The position numbers were made by a program, and so were the translations under genes. From contig JAWOCV010000295.1 of assembly GCA_046483585.1 (NCBI GenBank), positions 1 to 9,386 of the forward strand: a DNA stretch of 9,386 nucleotides. The letters run 5' to 3'. Shown here one piece after another: positions 1 through 6,425 of the stretch. The stretch comes from Marinilabilia sp046483585 (GTDB lineage Bacteria > Bacteroidota > Bacteroidia > Bacteroidales > Marinilabiliaceae). Numbering within the stretch: the first letter of the stretch is position 1; every line of letters starts with the position of its first letter. The notes under the pieces are model-generated. The model searched no databases. It was not told where the DNA came from and worked only from the letters and a program-made list of their open reading frames with translations.

Positions 1-474
1 AGAACACCAGTACGTCATATCAGCAGCGTCCTCTCTCCCAATATCTCTTAATAAATTTGCAATTTCATCTCCTTCTGGGGTGGATGAAGAATTTGTGAGT
101 AAATTTGGCATTAATCCCCAATTGTACGTTCTATAAGATGAACTCTGAGGCCATTGCCAATACCACATAATTTGCCCCATCGCAACTGCACCACATCCAA
201 CTAAAGCTTTATCATCGCAATAATCATCACAGCCCTTATCAGGACAAAATGCATTATATGAAGGAGTGCAACCACCACTATTGTTACTGCCTTGTCTCCA
301 TTATATATGTCCTCTTCCCGGAACATCTAGGAGTTGGTCGCCCGGAGTGTATGACTTCAAAGATTTAAGGTTATTACCACTAATAAGTGTTTCCCATTTT
401 GAACTTAATTCAATATTAGATGACTTTAAAATCTTTGAATTTGCAATTTGTTCCTTATAGTTCGTTGTTAATTC
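1..474 (-). pseudogene. C10 (streptopain-like) cysteine peptidase fragment, interrupted
   Basis: Read on the minus strand from 474 down to 1, one frame gives a protein resembling secreted C10 peptidases. It has a propeptide-like stretch ending in DVPGRGHI, then WRQGSNNSGG, a Cys-rich YNAFCP segment, and VGCGAVAMGQIMWYWQWP followed by YNWGLMPN and GDEIANLLRDIG. The Cys of VGCGAVAM (codon 193-195) matches the catalytic nucleophile position of the family. The catalytic His would lie beyond the left window edge. The frame holds a TAA at 301-303 exactly where the family has a residue before the W-x-Q motif, and similarity continues in the same frame on both sides, so this is a nonsense change rather than a frameshift. 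The N-terminal part, including any signal peptide, is cut off at 474 by the IS66 end and is not visible beyond the element. The region is A/T-rich compared with the polysaccharide genes to the right. Family assignment rests on motif recall, not a search. Confidence 0.8.
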
Positions 475-490
475 GTATCCGTCCTAGCAA
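475..490 (+). repeat. IS66 left terminal inverted repeat
   Basis: GTATCCGTCCTAGCAA on the plus strand pairs with the reverse complement of the right end (GTATCCGTCCTACCAA), with one mismatch at position 13. It defines the left edge of the element and sits 27 bp beyond the tnpC stop codon. Confidence 0.9.
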
Positions 491-517
491 GTACACTTAC
501 AAGGTACTTTCAGGGCT

Positions 518-2125
518 TTATACCAATTCCAGATTTTGTGGAAGGAGATCTGAGAGTTTGTTTGCCGGATAATCTGGGATGATTTCCAGGACCCTTTTCA
601 ACCAGGTAAAGGGATCCACATTGTTTTGTTTGCAGGTTCCGAAGAATGAATAGAACATAGCGGCACTTTGTGCACTGGCATGTGATCCGGCAAAGAGGTA
701 ATTTTTTTTCCCCAGAGCAGTAGGCCTGATAGTATTTTCCACGAGGTTATTGTCAATTTCCAGGTACCCGTCACTAAGATAATTCATTAAGTTATCCCAT
801 CTGCTTACAGAATAAATCAATGCTTTCCCGAAAGGACTTTTCGGCAGGGTGGTTCTAACCTGTGCAGCCATCCACTTTCCCAGTTCATTCATGATGGGTA
901 AGGATTCATCTAACCGGAGCTTATGGCGCTGCTCTGCAGGCAGACCCTGCTTACGCGCCTGACGTTCAGTATTATAGAGCTTCTGGATTTCAGTCATGGC
1001 ATATTCAGCCCTTTTTTTATCATCACCCAGGGTTTTTTCATACATGCGTCGGGCATGTGCCATGGAACTTAAAAGTGTAATATCTTTCTGTTTACCGGAC
1101 CAATCGTATACAGCATATCCATCGGTCTGAAGGTAACCCTTAAAATCTGATAATAGTTTTTTGGGAGCTTCCCTACCACGTCCTTCCTGGTAATCGAACA
1201 GTACCATGCGTTGGATGGGTGAGTAGTACACCCAGTAATAACCCCGGTGGGTCTTTCCTTTCTTCTTTGGATCCAGCACCTGGATCGGTGTTTCATCTAC
1301 CTGAAGATAACCCTGGCCGAGAACCTGTCGCTTTTGCTCTTCATATAAGAAATGTAGCAAATTGGCTGTTGAGCCTTGCCATCCTCCCATCGTTGAGCGG
1401 GGGATATCGATTTGATGTTCAGTTTTAAAACGTTGAGACTGCCTGTAGAATGGAAGATGATAGACATATTTGCTGACAAGAATATGCGATAACAAACCAG
1501 GACCGGCGATGCCTTTATCTATCGGTCGCGATGGCAATTCTCCGCAGATTACCCCTTCGTTATCCTCCCTGGCATACTTAGGCCGCTTGTATCGGTTGAT
1601 CTTCAAAATGGCCTGCTGGTATTCCAACTCATCGGTGACTTCATGACCAATACACTTCAGCCCTGTTACATCTTCTTCAGGCTCTATGATGATCTCCTCC
1701 ACCGGAAGATGATCGGGAAGGGTCAGACGACCAGGATGATTCTTTCTTTTTTGACGTTCGAAGGAAGACACCTTCTCTTTTGTGGTTACACTATTCTCTT
1801 CTTGGGATGCGGCTTCGATATCAAAAGGTAAGCTCATTTGACCATCTTCAGCCCCGGATACAAAACGCTCACGTTTTGAACCAAAAACTAAACGCTTCAA
1901 CTGGGAAAGTTCAAACTTCATTGAACTGAACTTTTCCAGCATTTCCCGGAGCTTCTTCAATAAGGCGTCTTTCTCCTTAGTTATGACCTGAATATGGTTT
2001 TCTTTTTCCTGGATCTTCTTCTGTGCAGCCAGTACTTCCCGCTTAGTGGACTGGAACTTTTTCTCTTGCTCCAAAATCAATGCCTGAAGCTGCTTTTTAG
2101 TCATATTTTCCAGTGCTGTTGACAT
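518..2125 (-). CDS. tnpC: IS66 family transposase TnpC (DDE)
   Basis: This is the catalytic transposase of the IS66 element, 535 residues, a normal length. Residues about 8-80 are a charged, Lys/Glu/Leu-rich coiled coil. Residues 80-90 carry the FGSKRERF motif of IS66 N-termini. The usual Cys-rich zinc-binding segment is degenerate here (TGLKCIGHEVTDELEYQ, about 154-170), as in Bacteroidetes-type members. The catalytic core shows VDETP (D277), QTDGYAVYD (D335) and DNNLVENTIRP (E463), giving a full DDE triad. The AHARR motif follows at 356-360. The C-terminal end (NNVDPFTWLKRVLEII) is typical. The ATG at 2125 is the first in frame, 106 bp after tnpB. The predicted role is cutting and joining the element ends on DNA. 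Nothing suggests inactivation. Confidence 0.95.
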   Translation of the reverse strand: MSTALENMTKKQLQALILEQEKKFQSTKREVLAAQKKIQEKENHIQVITKEKDALLKKLREMLEKFSSMKFELSQLKRLVFGSKRERFVSGAEDGQMSLPFDIEAASQEENSVTTKEKVSSFERQKRKNHPGRLTLPDHLPVEEIIIEPEEDVTGLKCIGHEVTDELEYQQAILKINRYKRPKYAREDNEGVICGELPSRPIDKGIAGPGLLSHILVSKYVYHLPFYRQSQRFKTEHQIDIPRSTMGGWQGSTANLLHFLYEEQKRQVLGQGYLQVDETPIQVLDPKKKGKTHRGYYWVYYSPIQRMVLFDYQEGRGREAPKKLLSDFKGYLQTDGYAVYDWSGKQKDITLLSSMAHARRMYEKTLGDDKKRAEYAMTEIQKLYNTERQARKQGLPAEQRHKLRLDESLPIMNELGKWMAAQVRTTLPKSPFGKALIYSVSRWDNLMNYLSDGYLEIDNNLVENTIRPTALGKKNYLFAGSHASAQSAAMFYSFFGTCKQNNVDPFTWLKRVLEIIPDYPANKLSDLLPQNLELV

Positions 2126-2231
2126 ATGTCAAAATTACAGAAATACAGCAAATCAGCGAAGGAAAATCATGATAAGTTTTTCACAAAAAAAGTGTCAGAT
2201 TTTGATAAAAACAGGGTAAAATAATTGCTAG

Positions 2232-2603
2232 TTACCCCTGATTTACAGGTGCTTTAGGCAATGTGTAACGTACGCGATTGTGAAGATTTTTGATCGACAA
2301 TCCATCCATGATCATCACCATTTGCGCATAGCTCAATGTAATGCTTCCAACCGATGTATCATAACGGGGAATTTCAAATGTCCCTTTCTCCAGCCGCTTG
2401 TAATAAAGTAAATATCCGGATCCCTGCCAATGCAACAACTTGATTTTATCCCGACGCTTATTAATAAAGATAAATACCTCTCCTCCGGTAGGGTTGCTGC
2501 CTAGATTATTGCGAACCAATCCTGACAGTGCGTCAAAGCTTTTTCGCATGTCCGTGGGGTGGTTGTACAAGTGAAAGGTATTTTCAGCGTTAAGTGCAAA
2601 CAT
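2232..2603 (-). CDS. tnpB: IS66 family accessory protein TnpB (Orf2)
   Basis: This 123-residue protein is a clear IS66 Orf2 member. Near the N-terminus it has HPTDMRKSFDALSGLV, then GGEVFIFINKRRDKIKLLHWQGSG, then YYKRLEKGTFEIP, all in the usual order. TnpB is needed for efficient transposition in studied IS66 elements, but its biochemical role is not settled. The gene starts only two bases after the tnpA stop, which points to translational coupling, and it ends 106 bp before tnpC. Length and motifs are normal and no defect is visible. Confidence 0.95.
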   Translation of the reverse strand: MFALNAENTFHLYNHPTDMRKSFDALSGLVRNNLGSNPTGGEVFIFINKRRDKIKLLHWQGSGYLLYYKRLEKGTFEIPRYDTSVGSITLSYAQMVMIMDGLSIKNLHNRVRYTLPKAPVNQG

Positions 2604-2605
2604 GG

Positions 2606-2938
2606 TTATGAGTTTAGCAGCGTTTTTAGCACTTTGGGATGAACATTCTCAGGACACATTACCTGTATCCCGTTGGGAAACAGAAAGTGCAGTTGGCCTG
2701 GAATACGAACCTGATTCATCTCCGGATCCGGTTTCACTTTTACTGGAATAAACCCAGGAGTAAATTCTTGAGCGTCTTGTTCTGCAAATTGCTCACGGTA
2801 TTTTTTTTCCCAGTACTTGAACGTTGAATAGGCCAGCCTCTGCTGTGCACAATAGATTTTCTTCGATTGGTTACTTTTCCTCCAAGCTTTTACATGAGTG
2901 AACATCTCAGCTTGGGTGTGTCTTCGCATTTTTTTCAT
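2606..2938 (-). CDS. tnpA: IS66 family accessory protein TnpA (Orf1)
   Basis: This 110-residue protein is the first gene of the IS66 element. The N-terminal half has the helix-turn-helix-like pattern of IS66 TnpA (AWRKSNQSKKIYCAQQRLAYSTFKYWEKKYRE). The C-terminal half has the family's FIPVKV segment and the LHFLFPNGIQV strand. It probably binds DNA. Its start is 58 bp inside the right end of the element, leaving little room for a promoter other than one overlapping the terminal repeat. A run of Lys/Met codons at the start (MKKMRRH) gives a second possible ATG three codons downstream. The choice of the first ATG is not certain. Confidence 0.9.
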   Translation of the reverse strand: MKKMRRHTQAEMFTHVKAWRKSNQSKKIYCAQQRLAYSTFKYWEKKYREQFAEQDAQEFTPGFIPVKVKPDPEMNQVRIPGQLHFLFPNGIQVMCPENVHPKVLKTLLNS

Positions 2939-2980
2939 GCGTCAAATTTACGCATTCAGCTGCCGCCATGAAAGACGGGG

Positions 2981-2996
2981 TTGGTAGGACGGATAC
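2981..2996 (-). repeat. IS66 right terminal inverted repeat
   Basis: The plus strand ends TTGGTAGGACGGATAC at 2996. Its reverse complement matches the left end at 15 of 16 positions. It lies 42 bp upstream of the tnpA start. Confidence 0.9.
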
Positions 2997-3034
2997 TATT
3001 AATCGGACTTTTTTATAGATAGTTAAACAAACAT
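2997..3034. repeat. 38-bp relic of IS3 end, first copy of direct repeat
   Basis: Bases 2997-3034 (beginning TATTAATCGGACTTTTTTAT) are repeated exactly at 3048-3085, an offset of 51 bp. The second copy is the subterminal end of the IS3-family element. The first copy lies outside that element and begins immediately at the IS66 right end. It therefore looks like the remains of another IS3 end whose outermost 13 bp (TGGTTTAGCCCCC in the intact copy, 3035-3047) were lost when the IS66 end became joined to it. Confidence 0.85.
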
Positions 3035-3071
3035 TGGTTTAGCCCCCTATTAATCGGACTTTTTTATAGAT
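3035..3071 (+). repeat. IS3 left terminal inverted repeat
   Basis: TGGTTTAGCCCC, then TTAATCGGAC and ATAGAT, correspond to the right end read on the opposite strand (TGTATTAGCCCC, ATCATCGGAC, ATAGAT) with a one-base length difference. The inner part is duplicated at 2997-3034. Confidence 0.75.
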
Positions 3072-3135
3072 AGTTAAACAAACATATTATTTTCTTTTTA
3101 AATTTGCAACAGCAAGGAACAACCGACGGCGATTT

Positions 3136-4185
3136 TTATACCGATGGTTGATGGAATGTTTCGGCGCCGTACATTTCTTTCTTTTTCTCATCTTCAAACC
3201 TATCGAAGGTTTTCAGCTGAGAGCAAGGAACTTCCCTCAAGCTCATATTGCCCGATAGTTTGTGATAAGGAATTTTTAAGTAATGTTTCATTGTTCTTTT
3301 TTCTTCGTTTATTTCGGTTTTTACCAAGTTCTTGTTCCAGCAATCCCAGAACACCATTGGCGGTAGGTTTAAAGCTGAACTATGCAGCCTGTGGTTATTG
3401 TATTTTTCATAAAACAGCACAAGCGTTTGTTCAAGATCCTCCAATGACCAAAAATTGTATCTTTTCAATTTTTGAGATAAAATAGCATGAAAACTCTCGA
3501 TATGCCCATTTTCCTGTGGTGTATAAGGATGAGTAAACACTTGGTTAAGATGATTCTCAGCAAAAAACGCCTGTACGGATTTGGCAACAAAACGGCTGTC
3601 ATTATCATTGCGAATTTCAATTTGAATATTCCGTTTTAAGCAATCATATGGCTGCAAATAATTATAAATCACTTTTTCCCATACTTGTTTAACAAGAGCC
3701 TGTTTTATTTGATAAGCTACTTCCCATGCAAGGACTGCCCGGGTAAAAGTGTCAATAACCGTAAGCACAAAAGCATATCTGCTATACTGCCCAACCCATA
3801 CGTACTTAATGTCCATTTCTATCACTTGCAATGGCCCTGTAGGCAATACCTTTCGGTACTTAACAAAAGTCCTCTGCATCTTTTTTGCAAAATCTTTAAG
3901 CAACAGATTTTCCTTCATTAACCGGTATACCTTTTTGTGATTAATAATGTAACCCAATATCATTAGGGCAAAAGTCATTTTACGATAACCGTAATCAGTG
4001 TCCGGGTCTTTTTGTATATTTTTTATCACTTCAACTACTTCATCATTGGAAGTTTTCTCAACATCATCTCCATGCACCTTTAAAGTAACATTGCTGGGTT
4101 TACGCCCTTTTGCTTTACCTGAAGGCCGATAATAGTATTGATGTTTGGTAATGTCCGCGATAGAAAGAGCTGTATCACGTTTCAT
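3136..4185 (-). CDS. IS3 family transposase OrfB (rve integrase core)
   Basis: This is the catalytic half of the IS3 transposase, 349 residues from the internal ATG. An HTH_21-like segment (YGYRKMTFALMILGYIINHKKVYRLMKE, about 65-92) precedes the integrase core. The core has VIEMDIKYVW (D125), IRNDNDSRF (D194) and ENGHIESFHAIL (E230). D194 and E230 are spaced as in the DD(35)E pattern, so the active site looks intact. The frame stays open upstream of the ATG to the A7 run at 4217-4223. The working transposase is probably an OrfAB fusion of about 463 residues made by -1 frameshifting, and the ATG at 4185 may not be used. The C-terminus is long: about 60 residues follow the normal ending near PPMVFWDCWNK, with a Lys/Glu-rich tail of unknown role. 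Confidence 0.92.
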   Translation of the reverse strand: MKRDTALSIADITKHQYYYRPSGKAKGRKPSNVTLKVHGDDVEKTSNDEVVEVIKNIQKDPDTDYGYRKMTFALMILGYIINHKKVYRLMKENLLLKDFAKKMQRTFVKYRKVLPTGPLQVIEMDIKYVWVGQYSRYAFVLTVIDTFTRAVLAWEVAYQIKQALVKQVWEKVIYNYLQPYDCLKRNIQIEIRNDNDSRFVAKSVQAFFAENHLNQVFTHPYTPQENGHIESFHAILSQKLKRYNFWSLEDLEQTLVLFYEKYNNHRLHSSALNLPPMVFWDCWNKNLVKTEINEEKRTMKHYLKIPYHKLSGNMSLREVPCSQLKTFDRFEDEKKKEMYGAETFHQPSV

Positions 4186-4205
4186 GCCTTGAAAAATATA
4201 CCTGG

Positions 4206-4526
4206 TTACAATTTCCTTTTTTTCTCCAAGGCATATTTCTTTTTTAGCAAATCGCCTTTAAGCTTGTTTTCAAGTTCCTTTTCGGCAAGAAGTTGTTTGA
4301 GCAGGTTGTTTTCTTTTTCCAACTCCCTTATCCTTCTTTGTTGGGCTGGTGTCATACCATGAACAAAGCCTTCTTCACCCATTTGCTCAAACTTCTTTTT
4401 CCAATCATAATAAGAAGCACGGTAAATGCCATACTTCTCTAGTGTTTCGTTAACACCGTTTTCTGAAGCTTCTTTTATAATTTTGAGCTTCTCTTCTTTT
4501 GTAAATGTTCTCTTTTTCATCGTCAT
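4206..4526 (-). CDS. IS3 family transposase OrfA (HTH and leucine zipper)
   Basis: This 106-residue protein is the DNA-binding half of the IS3 transposase. Residues about 7-55 form the helix-turn-helix region (FTKEEKLKIIKEAS, then YGIYRASYYDWKKKFE). MGEEGFVHGMTPAQQ leads into a leucine zipper (about 64-100, RELEKENNLLKQLLAEKELE) that normally mediates oligomerisation and pairing with OrfB. It ends in KKRKL just past the A7 slippery run. The style is close to IS3 members common in Bacteroidetes. The protein alone usually acts as a binding factor or regulator. The start ATG at 4526 is followed by another ATG two codons later, so the exact start is open. Confidence 0.92.
   Translation of the reverse strand: MTMKKRTFTKEEKLKIIKEASENGVNETLEKYGIYRASYYDWKKKFEQMGEEGFVHGMTPAQQRRIRELEKENNLLKQLLAEKELENKLKGDLLKKKYALEKKRKL
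4217..4223 (-). promoter_or_regulatory. A7 programmed -1 frameshift site between IS3 orfA and orfB
   Basis: The minus strand reads GAG AAA AAA AGG in the orfA frame, with seven A in a row and the orfA stop three codons after the AGG. Slipping back one base gives AAG GAA ATT GTA ACC AGG TAT ATT TTT CAA GGC and then the orfB ATG, with no stop between. Such A6/A7 runs before the orfA stop are the classic IS3 frameshift signal. No stimulatory hairpin was worked out. Confidence 0.85.
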
Positions 4527-4542
4527 AAAAGTACAGATTTTA

Positions 4543-4580
4543 ATCTATATTTCTGTCCGATGATTTAAGGGGCTAATACA
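4543..4580 (-). repeat. IS3 right terminal inverted repeat
   Basis: Read on the minus strand from 4580 this is TGTATTAGCCCC followed by ATCATCGGAC and ATAGAT, pairing imperfectly with 3035-3071. It supplies the TAG stop (4573-4575) that now ends the FemAB reading frame. Confidence 0.75.
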
Positions 4581-5526
4581 ATGAAGCCGTTAAAATACCA
4601 AGTGATAAAACAAATAATAATATCCCGCCCGGGGTAGAGCGGCCAAAGGCAAAGATGTTAAAACCGCTTTGACCAGCATACTCCAACATGGTCCAATAAA
4701 GCAGCATATTCGGACTAAGCCGGCTATACTCACGAAGTGCGGAGGCCCAGGGATTTTCTAATACCTCATTAAAGCCGATGATCAAGCTGCAGGCCATAGG
4801 TTGCCTGTCCTTATACACCACAACGATTCTTGTCTGGTCTCCAAATTCTTCAAGGACATTTTTCATTATTTTTTCAGAATGTACAGGGGAACCCAGATCC
4901 CTCATGTTTTTGGAAAAAACCGTATAGAAATCTTTCAACAATTCCTCCCTGCCCACTTTGGTAAACAGTCCCTCTTTCATGGGCTTTTTGATCTGGCTCC
5001 TCAATTTTGATTTGAAGGACTTCATCAATGTCTCCGAGCTGTCGGGTAAATCCAGGAGCATTCGCACCTTGGGAGAATTGGCGACTAAGGTAAAGCCGGA
5101 TTCTAGGTCAACCGTGTTAGTTGAGCTGAGATATGAGAGTGGTTGCGCGTGGCGGAGTTCAATGGTGTGAGCTTTTAGCTTTTGCCCGAGTTTTATGGCC
5201 TGATTTAGAAGAGCCCGTTCAATTTCCTCGTTATCCGCCAGAATGCCGCCAAGGTCAAAATAGGGCATGGAGATCAAACTGTTGCCGAAGAGGAAGAGTT
5301 TGAGATGGACAAGAGGAAGCACGCCGACGATGGGGTTTGCCGGATTAAGAGAGGTTGCCGGGTCGGTGGCGGCGAGATAGTAGGTGTTGTGACCATAGGT
5401 TTTTTGCATGACATTCCGCCAGCCGTAGAGGTGATACAGGGTGGCGCGGGGGTGGGAGTGGACATATGCATCCCACAAGGGCGCATCAGTGGTTTGGATT
5501 ATTTTGTATTTTGGTTTACCGCCCAT
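4573..5526 (-). CDS. FemAB-like XrtA/PEP-CTERM-associated acyltransferase, C-terminus lost to IS3
   Basis: The protein resembles the FemAB-type GNAT-fold proteins found beside exosortase A polysaccharide genes. Landmarks in order: LWDAYVHSHPRATLYHLYGWRNVMQKTYGHNTYYLAA (about 17-53), MPYFDLGGILAD (87-98), FKSKLRSQIKKPMKEGL (171-187), YSRLSPNMLLYWTMLEYA (267-284) and FAFGRSTPG (292-300). In intact relatives the GRS-PG motif is followed by roughly 30-40 residues with an FKK-WG-type stretch. Here it is followed by 16 hydrophobic residues (ILLFVLSLGILTASLY) and a TAG from the IS3 end, so the native C-terminus is missing. About 43 bp of A/T-rich DNA (4581-4623) of unknown origin separates the last native codon from the IS. 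The ATG at 5526 is the first after an in-frame TGA. No strong ribosome site is visible. The family is thought to transfer an amino acid or acyl group, but its substrate in these loci is unproven. Probably non-functional. Confidence 0.85.
   Translation of the reverse strand: MGGKPKYKIIQTTDAPLWDAYVHSHPRATLYHLYGWRNVMQKTYGHNTYYLAATDPATSLNPANPIVGVLPLVHLKLFLFGNSLISMPYFDLGGILADNEEIERALLNQAIKLGQKLKAHTIELRHAQPLSYLSSTNTVDLESGFTLVANSPKVRMLLDLPDSSETLMKSFKSKLRSQIKKPMKEGLFTKVGREELLKDFYTVFSKNMRDLGSPVHSEKIMKNVLEEFGDQTRIVVVYKDRQPMACSLIIGFNEVLENPWASALREYSRLSPNMLLYWTMLEYAGQSGFNIFAFGRSTPGGILLFVLSLGILTASLY
5493..5507 (+). repeat. isolated repeat copy inside FemAB 5' end
   Basis: TTTGGATTATTTTGT here recurs exactly at 6795-6809 in the same orientation. 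It contains ATTATTTTG, the reverse complement of the CAAAATAAT core of the paired repeats at 5578-5602 and 6423-6581. It encodes part of the first dozen FemAB residues (YKIIQ). Confidence 0.6.
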
Positions 5527-5577
5527 TCGCTTCGCTCACTCAAGACGCAGGGAGCGCAAAGGGTTTCTTCGGTTTTT
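5527..5577. repeat. intergenic repeat-like segment between deacetylase and FemAB genes
   Basis: The short gap contains TTCGCTTCGCTCACTCAAGA and then CGCAGGGAGCGCAAAGGG. On the minus strand the latter reads CCCTTTGCGCTCCCTGCG. Sequences of this type are seen as dispersed intergenic repeats in many environmental bacterial genomes. Whether it is repeated in this genome cannot be seen here. It adjoins the FemAB start codon, so it may also be the 5' leader of that gene. No terminator hairpin with a T-run was found. Confidence 0.4.
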
Positions 5578-5602
5578 AATTATTTTGACCCAAATTATTT
5601 TG
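5578..5602 (-). repeat. paired 15-bp-spaced CAAAATAATT repeat at deacetylase 3' end
   Basis: AATTATTTTG occurs at 5578-5587 and 5593-5602, 15 bp apart. On the minus strand this is CAAAATAATT twice with TTGGGT-type spacing. The TAA stop of the deacetylase gene (5595-5597) lies inside one copy. The pair is inverted with respect to, and matches at about 21 of 25 positions, the first pair of the array at 6423-6447 on the other side of the gene. Confidence 0.8.
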
Positions 5603-6425
5603 TCTTATTTTGTGCTTCTGGAATAGGAACAAACTGAAAATCATTCAGCAGTTTCTCAAATCGCCCTGCCGTCTTGCTCAGGTTCGTATAATGCCTGAAT
5701 CTGGAAACCACACCGGCATCCTTCATTTCGGGTTGCTCGGGATCAACTTCCCAGGGATGGATGAAAAAGACAAACGACTGATTTTCGGTCTTGTTAATTC
5801 TTGAGAGGGCCCTCTTCGTAAACCAGTACGGAAATATTCGGAAATACCCCCCGCCCGAAACAGGAATATTGCGGCCCAATAAGCGGGCGGTTGAAATGGG
5901 GTATTCGGTCACATCATGGCCCGGGACCTTGAATTTGAATCTCGGCGCATCGGGTATGCCGTAGCGGTCGTGGTAAATGGGGAACACGCTGGAACTGAAC
6001 ACAAAGCCTAACTCCTCCAGGATATCGAATGCCCACAGGGAGTGCCGGGTAATGGAGTAGCTCGGGGCCCGGTATCCCAGCACAGGGTTTCCGGTGATCT
6101 GCTCCAGGATATCTTTGGCCCGCCGGGTGTCCTGCTTAAATTCTTTGGGAGAAAGGGTGTAAATAAGCCGGTGTTCGTAGCTGTGGCACCCGATAAGGTG
6201 GCCCTTTTCCACAATCTCTTTTACAAGACCAGGGTTTCTTTCGCCGGTCCATCCCAAGATAAAAAAGGTGGCGCTTACATCATGCCGCTCCAGGATTTCC
6301 AGGATCGTTCTTGTATTTTTCACCACCCTTGAGGGATACTGATCCCACTTTGTCAGGCCCACGATAGGTTCAAAGGCGGAAACCTGGTAATAGTCCTCTA
6401 CGTCAACGGTGAGGTAGTTTCGCAA
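5595..6425 (-). CDS. polysaccharide deacetylase, XrtA/PEP-CTERM-associated NodB family
   Basis: This 276-residue protein belongs to the carbohydrate esterase 4 (NodB homology) fold, the type found in exosortase A exopolysaccharide loci. It should remove N-acetyl groups from a polysaccharide using a metal ion. The motifs are intact: LTVDVEDYYQVSAFE (5-19, with D8 and D11), SATFFILGW (51-59), the metal-binding HSYEH (H81, H85), GYRAPSYSIT (118-126), SSSVFP (144-149) and FFIHPWEVDPEQP (220-232, H223). The C-terminal RFRHYTNL at 242-249 is typical of this subfamily. No signal peptide is seen. The start is TTG at 6423-6425, chosen because a TAA lies three codons upstream and family members begin just before the TVDVEDY motif. 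No clear ribosome site precedes it. Both the TTG and the TAA stop lie inside copies of a short A/T-rich repeat. The FemAB gene follows after 68 bp on the same strand, so cotranscription is likely. Confidence 0.9.
   Translation of the reverse strand: MRNYLTVDVEDYYQVSAFEPIVGLTKWDQYPSRVVKNTRTILEILERHDVSATFFILGWTGERNPGLVKEIVEKGHLIGCHSYEHRLIYTLSPKEFKQDTRRAKDILEQITGNPVLGYRAPSYSITRHSLWAFDILEELGFVFSSSVFPIYHDRYGIPDAPRFKFKVPGHDVTEYPISTARLLGRNIPVSGGGYFRIFPYWFTKRALSRINKTENQSFVFFIHPWEVDPEQPEMKDAGVVSRFRHYTNLSKTAGRFEKLLNDFQFVPIPEAQNKTK

Larger units (their letters stand above)
475..2996 (-). mobile_element. IS66-family insertion sequence, complete
   Basis: This 2522-bp element has the standard three-gene IS66 order tnpA-tnpB-tnpC, all read leftward. 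It is bounded by terminal inverted repeats that start with GTATCCGTCCTA at both ends. Left IR is 475-490 and right IR is 2981-2996, matching at 15 of 16 positions. Starting with GTA and a total size near 2.5 kb are normal for the family. All three frames are open and the transposase acidic residues are present, so the element could be active. The 8 bases outside each end (gttaattc at 467-474, tattaatc at 2997-3004) are not the expected 8-bp target duplication. That suggests recombination between two copies, or a flanking deletion, after insertion. The proteins resemble Bacteroidetes-type IS66 members. Confidence 0.92.
3035..4580 (-). mobile_element. IS3-family insertion sequence, complete
   Basis: This 1546-bp element carries orfA and orfB read leftward with a -1 frameshift window between them, the standard IS3 plan. 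The proposed ends are TGGTTTAGCCCC at 3035 and, on the opposite strand from 4580, TGTATTAGCCCC. They begin with TG and end with CA as usual for IS3 elements. The imperfect inverted repeat extends about 37 bp, with ATCGGAC and ATAGAT shared further in. No 3-4 bp target duplication is visible: the left flank is acat and the right flank is atga. The left flank is itself a partial copy of the element's end, which points to rearrangement. The right end lies inside the 3' part of the FemAB reading frame. The exact ends could be a few bases off because they were set by eye. Confidence 0.85.

Noticed and set aside
266..460. Plus-strand 64-codon reading frame opposite the peptidase fragment
   Set aside because: The opposite strand carries clear C10 peptidase similarity through the same bases. 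The plus frame has no family features.
467..474. Left half of an IS66 8-bp target duplication (gttaattc)
   Set aside because: The right flank reads tattaatc. Only half the positions agree, so no duplication can be claimed.
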